Positions 27,599 to 36,060 of a stretch of DNA of 64,000 nucleotides are shown here, piece by piece. Within the stretch, counting starts at the first letter, position 1. Every line of letters begins with the position of its first letter. The translations under genes and the position numbers were made by a program. This stretch comes from CAZDKK01 sp964603725. GTDB lineage: Bacteria; Eisenbacteria; RBG-16-71-46; CAIMUX01; WJJG01. The stretch spans positions 62,001 through 126,000 of the forward strand of contig CAZRWW010000001.1 of the NCBI GenBank assembly GCA_964603725.1, in the 5' to 3' direction. The notes beneath the pieces are model-generated. The model did no database searches and had not been told where the DNA came from. It saw only the letters and a program-made list of their open reading frames with translations.

Positions 27599-30145
27599 CT
27601 ACTCCCACCAACGAATCAGTCGGGTAACGTGACGATTACCCATGTCAACATGGCTGGGCATGACCCGCACCGCGAATCCCTCGCGCCCGCTGCGCCGGCA
27701 CTCGATCTCGCCCCGGAACAGGTGTACGCGCTCACCCTCGTGACCCTCGAGGCGCATCACGACGGTCTCAGGCCCGGCGAGCTGGCCGCGAGCATCGAGA
27801 TGCCCGGTCACGATCTCGACGACCACGTCATCCGGCTGGAGCGCGCCGAGCTCGATCTGGCACCAGACGCCGATCTCCTGGCCGACCTTGGCCTCCTCGG
27901 TCCCGCTGGCGTGGACGCTGCGAATGCGCACGTTGTGCCATTCGCGCCCGACCCGCTCCTGCCAGGCGGCCAGCGCCCGGGCCCGCGCCCCCTTCTCGGC
28001 GGTGAGCGTCTGGTACCGCTCGGCGGTGGCCGCGTAGTACTGGCTCACGTAGTCGCACACCATGCGATTGGTGTTGAAGACCGGGCAGAGCTGGCCCATC
28101 GCCGCCTTCATCTTGGCGATCCACCCGCGCGGCAGGCCATCCTTGCCGCGGGCGTAGAACAGCGGCACGATGTCGTTCTCCAGCAGATCGTAGATCGACG
28201 CCGACTCGACCGCATCCTGGTAGTCCTCGTCCTGGTACTCCTCCCCGTGGCCGATCGCCCAGCCCACCTCGCGCGTGTAGGCCTCATCCCACCAGCCGTC
28301 CAGCACGCTCAGGTTCGGCGCCCCGTTGGCCACCGCCTTCATGCCGCTCGTGCCGCTGGCCTCGCGCGGCCGGCGGGGCGTGTTGAGCCAGACGTCGCAC
28401 CCCTGCACGAGATAGCGCGCGATCGCCATGTCGTAGTTCTCGAGGAAGATCACCCGGCGCCGGATGCGCTCATCGCGCACGTGGTGGATCAGATCGCGAA
28501 TCAGTCGCTTGCCATTGTCGTCCTGCGGATGCGCCTTGCCCGCGAAGATGATCTGCACGGGCGTCTCGGGATGGCAGAGGATGCGCACCAGCCGCTCGAA
28601 ATCGCGGAACAGCAGGGTGCCCCGCTTGTACGGCGCGAATCTCCGGGCGAATCCGATCGTCAGCGTGCGCGGATCGAGCACCTCGCCGGCCATGCGGATC
28701 TCGTTGTCGGGCGCGCCGCGGTTCTCGAGCTGGCGCGCCAGCGTCTTGCGGGCGAAGGCCACCAGCCGCTCGCGCCGCCGCTCGTGCGTGCGCCAGAGCT
28801 CCTCATCGGGAATCTCCGCCACGCCTTCCCAGACCGACTGGTCGGACGGATCCTCTGTCCAGCGCGGCCCGAGGTAGCGATCGAAGAGCGAGGCCAGGTC
28901 GAAGGAGATCCAGGAGCGGGCGTGAACGCCGTTGGTGATGTGGCCGATGGGGAGCTCCTCCTCCGGGGCGCCCGGCCACAGGTGGGCGAACATCCGCCGC
29001 GAGACCTGCCCGTGCAGGCGGCTGACGCCGTTGACGCAGTTGGCCAGCCGAATCGCCAGTACGGCCATGCTGAACTCGTCGCGCCGGACGTCGCGGCCGA
29101 GGTCGACCAGCCGCTCGACCGCAACGCCCATCCGATCGGCATAGGGCTTCAAGTAGACCTGCACGAGCGGCACCGGGAAGACGTCGATTCCCGCCGGCAC
29201 CGGCGTGTGCGTCGTGAAGACATTGCCCGCTTCGGCCGCCAGACGCGCCTCCTCGAACGAGAGCCCCGCCGTCTCCATCAGCGCGCGAATGCGCTCGATG
29301 GCCAGGAAGGCCGAATGGCCCTCGTTCATGTGACACACGGTCGGCCGGATGCCCAGCGCCTCGAGGGCCCGCAGGCCCCCCACGCCGAGCAGCAACTCCT
29401 GGCGGATGCGCATCTCCTTGTCGCCGCCGTAGAGCTCGTCCGCGATGTCCTGATCGGCCTGGCTGTTGGCGGGGACATTGGTATCGAGCAGGATCAGCGG
29501 AATCCGGCCGACCTGCGCCCGCCAGACCTGCGCCACCACCTGGCGATCGGCCATGTCGACCAGCACGCGCAGCGGCGACCCGTCGGCCTTGCGCTCGAGG
29601 CTGATCGGCATCGTCGGGAAATCGTTGACCGGGTAGCTCTCATGCTGCCACCCGTCGTTGGTCAGGTACTGCCGGAAGTAGCCCTTCTGATACAGCAGGC
29701 CGACGCCTACCAGCGGGATGCCCAGCTCGGAGGCCGCCTTCAGGTGATCGCCGGCCAGGATGCCCAGGCCGCCCGAGTAGATCGGCATGCACTCGGTGAT
29801 CGCGAACTCGGCCGAGAAGTAGGCGACGTTGCACTGGTCTCCGTGCCGCAATCCCTCGCACATCCAGCCCTGGCGCTCCAGGTGGCGATGGAGCTCGCCC
29901 GCGACGCGCCCCATGTGGACGTGGAAGCCGTCGTCCTTGGCAAGTTGTTCGAGCCGGTGCTGGTCGACGTCGCCCAGCATCTTCACGGGATTGTGGCCGG
30001 AGGTCTCCCAAAGGTTCTTGTCGATGCGCCGAAAAAGCTCGATGCTGTCGTGGTCCCAGGCCCAGCGCAGGTTGTAGGCGATTTCCTTCAAGGGCAGAAG
30101 GGAATCGGGCAGGGCCGGGGTGACGTGGAACTGCTGAATACGCAT
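27599..30145 (-). CDS. glgP: Alpha-glucan phosphorylase (TIGR02094/DUF3417 type)
   Basis: The 848-residue enzyme releases glucose 1-phosphate from glycogen or maltodextrins. It opens with the DUF3417 segment (SLLPLKEIAYNLRWAWDHDS) that marks the archaeal/bacterial alpha-glucan phosphorylase branch rather than the E. coli GlgP/MalP branch. The core has 'VAYFSAEFAITECMPIYSGG', 'GLGILAGDHLKAASELG' and 'CHMNEGHSAFLAIERI'. The PLP lysine lies in PREASGTSGMKAVANGA (about residues 580-596), and 'SVLDGWWDEAY' follows. No other glycogen gene is in the window. The start codon is the ATG at 30145; GGAGC (minus strand) precedes it. Confidence 0.95.
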   Translation of the reverse strand: MRIQQFHVTPALPDSLLPLKEIAYNLRWAWDHDSIELFRRIDKNLWETSGHNPVKMLGDVDQHRLEQLAKDDGFHVHMGRVAGELHRHLERQGWMCEGLRHGDQCNVAYFSAEFAITECMPIYSGGLGILAGDHLKAASELGIPLVGVGLLYQKGYFRQYLTNDGWQHESYPVNDFPTMPISLERKADGSPLRVLVDMADRQVVAQVWRAQVGRIPLILLDTNVPANSQADQDIADELYGGDKEMRIRQELLLGVGGLRALEALGIRPTVCHMNEGHSAFLAIERIRALMETAGLSFEEARLAAEAGNVFTTHTPVPAGIDVFPVPLVQVYLKPYADRMGVAVERLVDLGRDVRRDEFSMAVLAIRLANCVNGVSRLHGQVSRRMFAHLWPGAPEEELPIGHITNGVHARSWISFDLASLFDRYLGPRWTEDPSDQSVWEGVAEIPDEELWRTHERRRERLVAFARKTLARQLENRGAPDNEIRMAGEVLDPRTLTIGFARRFAPYKRGTLLFRDFERLVRILCHPETPVQIIFAGKAHPQDDNGKRLIRDLIHHVRDERIRRRVIFLENYDMAIARYLVQGCDVWLNTPRRPREASGTSGMKAVANGAPNLSVLDGWWDEAYTREVGWAIGHGEEYQDEDYQDAVESASIYDLLENDIVPLFYARGKDGLPRGWIAKMKAAMGQLCPVFNTNRMVCDYVSQYYAATAERYQTLTAEKGARARALAAWQERVGREWHNVRIRSVHASGTEEAKVGQEIGVWCQIELGALQPDDVVVEIVTGHLDARGQLAGPETVVMRLEGHEGERVHLFRGEIECRRSGREGFAVRVMPSHVDMGNRHVTRLIRWWE

Positions 30146-30378
30146 GCGGGTAGCTCCTCATACGTCGGCGTGTGCCAGTCGAATCGGACCCCTCGATCCG
30201 CGGTCGGGGCCTGGGCGGGTCATCCGGCGCGAAGGGTCTGCAGGCCCGGAGGGTCCGCCGACGCACGCAGGCTACCCCAATGCAACGGTTCGGTCAAACG
30301 CAGCGCGGATCGCCAAGCGGTCTTCACCAGCCCCCACACTATCGCGGGGCCCTCGCCCGGACGAAGGCGGGCGCCGCG

Positions 30379-30410
30379 GCACCGGGGCATCGGGGCATCG
30401 GGGCACCGGG
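30379..30410 (+). repeat. 8-bp tandem repeat, four units
   Basis: GCACCGGG-GCATCGGG-GCATCGGG-GCACCGGG runs from 30379 to 30410, in the roughly 300-base divergent region between the glucan phosphorylase start and the lipoprotein start at 30442. The unit is not a multiple of three, consistent with its non-coding position. Confidence 0.75.
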
Positions 30411-30441
30411 CGGGATTCGAGCAACGGCGGGAGGGCTGACC

Positions 30442-31980
30442 ATGCTCAGGCGAGCAGGGTCCCGGATGGCAGCGGAGCTGACGGCGGCGGGGATCGTGGC
30501 GATCCTGTGGGCGGGGTGCGACAGCAGCGACCCTTGTAGCTGCGTCCAGGCCGATCGCACCCCTCCGGCGGCGATCACCGACCTGACGATCGAGGGGGGC
30601 GCGGCCGCGCACCTCGACTACTTCACCCTGCGCTGGACGGCCACCGGCGACGATCACGACGTCGGCACGGCGGCCGCGTACGACCTGCGCTACAGCCGCA
30701 CCGAGATCGTCGGGGACACGGAATGGTCGCGGGCCACCGCGTTGACCGGGCTCCCCGCGCCCAGCGCAGCGGGCACGCCGGAAGCGCACGAGGTGCACGA
30801 CCTGGCGCCGGGCACCTACTACTTCGCCCTCAAGGCGCGCGATGAGTTCGGCAACTGGTCGCTCAGGTCGAACAGCGTCTCGGGCGAGCTGGCCGCGCCG
30901 GCCGACACGATCCCGCCAGCGGCCATCGAGGATTTGCGCCTGGACATCGCCGCGACGACCGCCACCAGCCTCAGACTGATCTGGACCGCCGCCGGCGACG
31001 ACAGCACGACCGGCACGGCGGCGGCCTACGATGTGCGCTACAACACGACCGGCATCGCAGGCGAGCCCGACTGGGCGTCGGCGACCCAGGTGTCGCATCC
31101 GCCGGCCCCGGGCGCAGCCGGGACGACCGAGGGTCTGACAGTCGCGGGACTCGATCCCGGGACCCTGTATTACTTCGCCATCAAGGTCGTGGACGACGCC
31201 CAGCTAAGCTCCGCCCTGTCGAACGTGGCCTCCGGGGCCACGCTGGGATCGCGTCGCTGGCGCGTGAATCCGGATGGATCGGGGGACTTCACGCGGATCT
31301 CCCCCGCGATCGCGGCGGCCGCGGATCTCGACACCATCGCGATCGCCGCCGGCGCCTACAGCGACACGCTGCTCATCAGCGGCAAGTCGCTGGTCCTTCT
31401 GGGCGCGGGGGCGGACCGCTGCGTCGTCTCGCACCCGACGCAGTCCGAGCTCGTGCTCACGATCGAAGACGCGTCCGGCGTCCTCCTGCGGGGCCTGGCC
31501 TTCACGCAGCAGAGGACCGCGTGCAGCAACGCGGTTGTCATCCGGAACTCCCAGGCGGTCGTGTTCGAAGATTGCGCCCTGTACCACTGCGGGCTGACGT
31601 CCGAGGAGGAGTCGGAGGTTTCGCTGCTGCGTTGCACGCTCGACGGGCAATGCGAGTACCTCTGCGACATGGCGATCTCCCTGATCGAGATCTACTCGGG
31701 ACAGGCTCGGTTCGAGAACTGCATTCTCTCCACCCAGACGGGCGGATCCACGAAGATCACGTGCGGCGAGGCCACCGATCTGACGTTCAAGTGCTGCGAC
31801 ATCCTGGCCGAGCTGGACGGATGCGGGGATCCCCTCGGGCACGATGGCAACTTCGCCGCGGACCCCCTGTACGTCGACGCCCAGAACCGCGACTTCCGCC
31901 TGCAGCCGGGCTCGCCCTGCCTGGCCGGGGCCTCGCCCGCGGGATGCGGGCTGGTGGGCGCGTTCGGGGCGGCCGAGTAG
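30442..31980 (+). CDS. Exported FN3 / right-handed beta-helix protein, probable lipoprotein
   Basis: The 512-residue product begins at ATG 30442. Its signal peptide ends in a possible lipobox (WAGC; Trp at -3 is unusual). Two fibronectin type III domains follow (about residues 35-150 and 155-265), each with PPAAI(T/E)DL and GTAAAYD(L/V)RY. The remainder (about 270-512) is a pectate-lyase-like beta-helix: 'WRVNPDGSGDFTRISPAI', 'LRGLAFTQQRT', 'VVFEDCALYHC', 'RFENCIL', and the usual closing 'ADPLYVDAQNRDFRLQPGSPC'. It is Cys-rich in the helix. Such proteins often bind or cleave polysaccharides, but no catalytic residues could be assigned. It lacks the FlgD-like end of other exported proteins here. 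Confidence 0.82.
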   Translation: MLRRAGSRMAAELTAAGIVAILWAGCDSSDPCSCVQADRTPPAAITDLTIEGGAAAHLDYFTLRWTATGDDHDVGTAAAYDLRYSRTEIVGDTEWSRATALTGLPAPSAAGTPEAHEVHDLAPGTYYFALKARDEFGNWSLRSNSVSGELAAPADTIPPAAIEDLRLDIAATTATSLRLIWTAAGDDSTTGTAAAYDVRYNTTGIAGEPDWASATQVSHPPAPGAAGTTEGLTVAGLDPGTLYYFAIKVVDDAQLSSALSNVASGATLGSRRWRVNPDGSGDFTRISPAIAAAADLDTIAIAAGAYSDTLLISGKSLVLLGAGADRCVVSHPTQSELVLTIEDASGVLLRGLAFTQQRTACSNAVVIRNSQAVVFEDCALYHCGLTSEEESEVSLLRCTLDGQCEYLCDMAISLIEIYSGQARFENCILSTQTGGSTKITCGEATDLTFKCCDILAELDGCGDPLGHDGNFAADPLYVDAQNRDFRLQPGSPCLAGASPAGCGLVGAFGAAE

Positions 31981-31983
31981 CCG

Positions 31984-33507
31984 TCAGGGGGCGCGGCGCC
32001 CGGTCTCCCCGCGCTCCGCGACGCGCTGATCGACAGGCGCCCCCGCGGCGACGGGATCGCCCTGGCTCAGCGAGTCGATGAAGGCTTCCAGGGTCTGGGT
32101 CAGCACGCGATATCCATCCTGATTGGGCCACGGGCCCGATCCCGCGAACTCCCGCCGCAGGTAGTTGTGATCGCCGACCAGAGGCGCAAAGAGGTCGACA
32201 ACCGGCCAGCCCATGCGTTCGCCGAGCTCCTTGAGACCCCGGTTCACCTTCGCGATGCGCCCCACATAGGTCCCAGCGGCCGAGTCCGACTCGGCCGCGA
32301 TCGGGGGAATGGTGGCCAGAATGGGCAGGATCCCACAGTCCAGCACGGCCTCGCCGAGGATGCGCGTTTGGAGCAGAAGCTGCTGCGGCTTGACGACGTC
32401 GCGTAGCGGCGGCAACAGCACGAACTGCATGGGCACCAGCGAGACGACGTCCTGTTCGGCGCGCAGCATGAGCTGAATCATGTTCTGGCCGCTGATGGAA
32501 CGATTGACGATGTTCTTCTCACGCAGCGCGCGCAGCAGCTTCCACTCGGCGCCCACGTCGGCGCCGTAGACGATCGTCAGCGCCCCGCGCCGGTAGCGGC
32601 CTTCCTGCATCAGCTTGAGGTTGGACTCGCGGAAATGGCTCACGTTGGCCGGATCCCTCGCGATTCGGCTCAGCTCCTCGATCCGCGTGCGGTACTCGTT
32701 CGCTTTCAGGACGGTGGCGAGACTGAGCGCCAAGGAGAGCACCGCGGCGGCCGTCATCACCGGAAGAGCCGTGGGGATCTTCCTGGGCGCGGGGGGCCTG
32801 AACGCCGGGAGACGACGGCGAGGGGCAGGATCACGGTCCGGCGCGGGCGCGGAATCGGGCTCGGGCTCCTCGCCGGGCTCGAGCCCGGCGGGGGGCGCTG
32901 GCTCCTCGACAGGCTCGGCTGCAGCGAAGGGCGCTGGCTCCTCGTCGGGCTCGGCCTCGGCGGCGGGCGCTGGCTCCTCGTCGGGCTCGGCCTCGGCGGC
33001 GGGCCCTGGCTCGGCGACAGGCTCGGCTGCAGCGGTGGGCGCTGGCTCGGCGACAGGCTCGTCCTCGGCCGGAGGCTTGGCGCCGACTTCAGGCCCGGGC
33101 TCGGCCAGGATATCAATCCCGGCCAGCTCCTCGAGCTCGGCAATGACATCGGGGTCCAGGGCGGGCTCGGCCGCAGGCGGCTCCTCCATCGCCGGCGGCG
33201 CCTCGGCGGCCGCAGGCGGCTCCTCCACCGCCGGCGGCGCATCGGCGGCCAAAGGCGGCTCCTCCACCCCCGGCGGGGTCTCGGCCGCAGGCGGCTCCTC
33301 CACCGCCGGCGGCGCATCGGCGCCGGGTGACGGGCCGGCCTCGGGCGCGATGCCCTCGTCCAGCTTGGCCTCCGCGAGCGCCCGGATCATGTCATCCACA
33401 GCGGCCGGCGACTCTGCGTCGGCTCCCGCCGCAGGCGGGCCGCCTTCGGGCGGGATCGCTCCCTCGGAGCCCTCGGGGGGCCGGTCGATCTCGTTGGGCT
33501 CGGTCAC
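31984..33507 (-). CDS. Membrane-anchored SGNH-like protein with long Pro/Ala/Glu linker, catalytic residues missing
   Basis: The 507-residue product has a disordered N-terminal half (about 1-245) dominated by Pro, Ala and Glu, encoded by 36- and 39-bp tandem repeats. One transmembrane helix lies at about 258-278 (LPVMTAAAVLSLALSLATVL). The C-terminal 220 residues look like an SGNH/GDSL hydrolase fold: 'GALTIVYGADVGAEWKLLRAL', 'IVNRSISGQNMIQLMLRAEQDV', 'PILATIPPIAAES' and 'GPWPNQDGYRVLTQTLEAFI'. The usual GDS(L/I) serine is replaced (YGADVGAEW) and the DxxH block reads GPWPNQDGY, without the catalytic His. It probably binds rather than hydrolyses. The topology (long N-terminal linker inside, globular domain outside) is inference. 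Confidence 0.7.
   Translation of the reverse strand: MTEPNEIDRPPEGSEGAIPPEGGPPAAGADAESPAAVDDMIRALAEAKLDEGIAPEAGPSPGADAPPAVEEPPAAETPPGVEEPPLAADAPPAVEEPPAAAEAPPAMEEPPAAEPALDPDVIAELEELAGIDILAEPGPEVGAKPPAEDEPVAEPAPTAAAEPVAEPGPAAEAEPDEEPAPAAEAEPDEEPAPFAAAEPVEEPAPPAGLEPGEEPEPDSAPAPDRDPAPRRRLPAFRPPAPRKIPTALPVMTAAAVLSLALSLATVLKANEYRTRIEELSRIARDPANVSHFRESNLKLMQEGRYRRGALTIVYGADVGAEWKLLRALREKNIVNRSISGQNMIQLMLRAEQDVVSLVPMQFVLLPPLRDVVKPQQLLLQTRILGEAVLDCGILPILATIPPIAAESDSAAGTYVGRIAKVNRGLKELGERMGWPVVDLFAPLVGDHNYLRREFAGSGPWPNQDGYRVLTQTLEAFIDSLSQGDPVAAGAPVDQRVAERGETGRRAP
32893..33072 (-). repeat. 36-bp tandem repeat in the linker of the SGNH-like gene
   Basis: About five 36-bp units, beginning at 32893, 32929, 32965, 33001 and 33037. 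Two adjacent units (32929 and 32965) are virtually identical. Each encodes twelve residues of the type PAPAAEAEPDEE. Confidence 0.85.
33181..33322 (-). repeat. 39-bp tandem repeat in the linker of the SGNH-like gene
   Basis: Units begin at 33181, 33220, 33259 (shortened to 36 bp) and 33295. Each encodes about thirteen residues of the type APPAVEEPPAAAE. It is a second, distinct array within the same gene. Confidence 0.8.
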
Positions 33508-33792
33508 GCGTTCCTCTCAAGCTGGTCGCCCGGGCAGGCGCCCGGGGACTCTTCCCGGCCGCGTCCCACCGGGCCGGCGCCCGGGATTCCCCTGGGCCGG
33601 CGCTGGGGCGGACGCGACACAACGCCCGGTCTGACTATCGGCATCGGGGAGGGCCATCATTCGAAGCCGCACCCGATCTTGATTCGCCCGGAGCGCCGGC
33701 CGGAATGCCGGCAGCAAACCCGCCAGAGGGTGCCGGGCGGACCGGCGCTGTGCTAGGTTGCAGCTGGCCGGCACCGCCGGCCGGGAGCTCGG

Positions 33793-35061
33793 GTGGCGCT
33801 CCCAACGCAGAGCGGCGGCAACTGGTTGGCGAGATCAGCGATGAGAAGCTCACGGTGGCCGGAATCGGCCGGACGACTGATCGACCGGGCCGTGAACCTG
33901 CTCGATCAGGAAGGCCTCCGCATCCTGGACGAGGACGCCCGGCTGCTGCTGGACGCGAGCGGCGCCGTCCGCCAGGCGCGCCAGGAGCGCTTGCGCCTGC
34001 GCCCGGGGTTCGTGCGCAGATCTCTGCTGGACCTGCCCGCCGCTTTCAGCCTCTACGATCGCGATGGGAGGCGGGCGTGCTCTGTGGCGGGCGGATTCGT
34101 CCCCGGCCGGCTGATGACCCTGCACGCCACACTCACCAGCGCCCGGGCCCTCGGGGCCGGCCAGACACCGGAGTCGAGCGCGCCCCACCCCGGAGCGCGG
34201 CTGCCGGGCAGCGTCGCGGAAGGCATCGGCGCCTTCGATCTGGTGGGCTGTGCCCCTCCGCTGGAGGAGACGAACGCGACCCACGGCTACTTGCACCGGC
34301 TCTTCACGAATCTGATCGCGGCCCCGCGGCCGCAGCTCATGCGCCCGAGCGCGGCGGGCGTCCTGGACGGCCTGGGGCGCTTCCTGGCCAGGCTCCGCGG
34401 CTCCCAGGAAGCGGCCGAGGCCAGGCCGTACGTCATCTGCGAAGCTGTCGCCGACGGCCCGCTGTCCTGGGGGGAAGCGGCGGCCCGCGAGATCGTGCAG
34501 GCCGCCCGCCAGGGCGTGCCGGTGGCGCCTGTCGCCGGCCCGCCGGCGGAGGAGGAGGAACTCGATCGGTGGGTGATCGAGGCCACTGCCGGTCTCCTGG
34601 GCGCCCTGGTGCTGAACCGCTGCGGGCGTCGCGGCGCGCCCGTCCTCTGGGGGGTGCCCCTGCCGCAGCTCTTCAGCCGTCGGCCGGAGACGGTGGTGGC
34701 CCTGCGACTCCTGCTGGAGGCCGGCCGCGAGATCGGCGTTCCCACCCTCGCCACGGTCGTCCCGGCGGATGATGATCGGGCCGGTCCGAGCCCCGGCGAG
34801 CTTGCCCCGCTCTGGGCGGCGCAGGCGGCCGCCCAGGGCGCCGCCATCGTGGCCTGGGGCGGCCTCGGTGACGAGGGCCGTACGCTCGACCTGGGGCGGC
34901 TGGCCCATCACGCGCGTCAGGTCCCCGCCCTGCGCCAGGTCCTCGGTGATGCCGCCCCATGGTCCCCGCCGTCACCCCGCGACCCGGGCCCGGTCGACCC
35001 CGCGCTCCTGCAAGCGCTGGCGGACGTCGTGCGCGACGCATCGTTGGAGACACGAGATTGA
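33793..35061 (+). CDS. Trimethylamine methyltransferase (MttB)-family protein, non-pyrrolysine
   Basis: The 422-residue product starts at GTG 33793 (GGGAG 7 bases upstream; ATG 33841 is an alternative). The opening 'AVNLLDQEGLRILDEDARLLLDASGA' followed by 'LRPGFVRRSLLDLPAAFSLYDRDGR' is characteristic of the MttB superfamily. These proteins transfer methyl groups from quaternary amines to a corrinoid protein. The middle, 'ATHGYLHRLFTNLIAAPRPQ', 'GAPVLWGVPLP', fits the barrel. There is no in-frame amber codon, so it belongs to the non-Pyl (MtgB-like) branch. No corrinoid protein or RamA gene is in the window, so the acceptor is unknown. Its stop overlaps the TTG start of the next gene, so the two are translationally coupled. 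Confidence 0.7.
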   Translation: MALPTQSGGNWLARSAMRSSRWPESAGRLIDRAVNLLDQEGLRILDEDARLLLDASGAVRQARQERLRLRPGFVRRSLLDLPAAFSLYDRDGRRACSVAGGFVPGRLMTLHATLTSARALGAGQTPESSAPHPGARLPGSVAEGIGAFDLVGCAPPLEETNATHGYLHRLFTNLIAAPRPQLMRPSAAGVLDGLGRFLARLRGSQEAAEARPYVICEAVADGPLSWGEAAAREIVQAARQGVPVAPVAGPPAEEEELDRWVIEATAGLLGALVLNRCGRRGAPVLWGVPLPQLFSRRPETVVALRLLLEAGREIGVPTLATVVPADDDRAGPSPGELAPLWAAQAAAQGAAIVAWGGLGDEGRTLDLGRLAHHARQVPALRQVLGDAAPWSPPSPRDPGPVDPALLQALADVVRDASLETRD

Positions 35062-35993
35062 TCATCGGTTGTACAGCGGACTTGCACTACGGCATCACCG
35101 CCGCTGTGTCCCGGCGGGTGGAGTCCTTCCTCGAGCGCGTGGTGGCGCCCGCGGGGCTAGACGTGCTCCTCATCGCGGGCGATGTGGCCGAAACGGGCGG
35201 GCTCTCGTACGCCGAGGTCGGGCGGCATCACGAGCGCCTGCTGACCCTGGCGCGCGATGCCGCCGGCTGCCCGGTCGCCTTCTGCGCCGGCAACCACGAC
35301 ATCTGGACGACCGATCCGTGGCTCGACTCCGCCACGATTCACGAGCAGCTGCTCGCGGACGCGGGCGCCCGCGCCGGTGCGACCTATCTCGACGGCGGCA
35401 ACCTGACCGTGGGCGAGGTCGTGATCGCGGGGTGCTACGGTCATTACGATTACTCCCTGCGGACGCCGAACCTCGTGTTCAACGGCCAGGCGGTGACCGA
35501 CGAGCACTACCGCGCGCAGCGCCTGCCGGGCGGCGCCGACGTCGTCTGGATGGACGCGCTGCGCATCCATTGGGGATGGAACGACGAGCAGGCGTGCGCG
35601 CTCATCTGCGACGCGGGCCGGCGGCGCGTCGAGGCGGGACTGGCCGAGCGCCGGGATCTCGTTCTGGTCTCGCACACCGTGCCGCGGGCGGAGGTCAACG
35701 GCCACACCGGCAGCCGGCAGCCGGTGAGTCTCTTCTTGAACGCCTTCAGCGGCACGCTGCGGCTCGAGGAGATCCTGCGGCAGGCCGCGGCGCGGGGTGG
35801 CCGCGTGCTGTCGGTCTCGGGGCACACGCACCTGCGCGTGCCCCCCACGGCGATCGACGGTCGCGAGTATCTCAACGTCGGAGGCAACTACGGCGCGCCG
35901 CGCCTCGAGATCCTGCACTGGCCGGAACGGCAGAGGGCGTGTACCGTTGCGGCGAGCGCGCAGCCGGCGCCGCCGGCGGACGGCGGTCGCTGA
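35058..35993 (+). CDS. Calcineurin-like metallophosphoesterase
   Basis: The 311-residue product is best started at TTG 35058, which overlaps the previous stop in TTGA and has GGAG 8 bases upstream. The beginning 'LIIGCTADLHYG' is then the first beta strand, as expected. All five metal-binding blocks are present: ADLHYG (DxH), AGDVAE, CAGNHDIW, LVSHTVPR and SGHTHLRVP. The substrate is not evident. The tight coupling to the MttB-family gene is unusual and may indicate a shared pathway. The DNA methyltransferase gene follows 67 bases later. Confidence 0.88.
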   Translation: MIIGCTADLHYGITAAVSRRVESFLERVVAPAGLDVLLIAGDVAETGGLSYAEVGRHHERLLTLARDAAGCPVAFCAGNHDIWTTDPWLDSATIHEQLLADAGARAGATYLDGGNLTVGEVVIAGCYGHYDYSLRTPNLVFNGQAVTDEHYRAQRLPGGADVVWMDALRIHWGWNDEQACALICDAGRRRVEAGLAERRDLVLVSHTVPRAEVNGHTGSRQPVSLFLNAFSGTLRLEEILRQAAARGGRVLSVSGHTHLRVPPTAIDGREYLNVGGNYGAPRLEILHWPERQRACTVAASAQPAPPADGGR

Positions 35994-36060
35994 GCGGGCA
36001 GGGGGCGAGCCGCCGGCGGGTGGCCAGCGCCCAGAGGTCCGGATGCCCACGGGAGGTGCG

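Noticed and set aside
33793..35061. Pyrrolysine-containing trimethylamine methyltransferase
   Set aside because: There is no internal amber codon in the reading frame and no pyl gene in the window.
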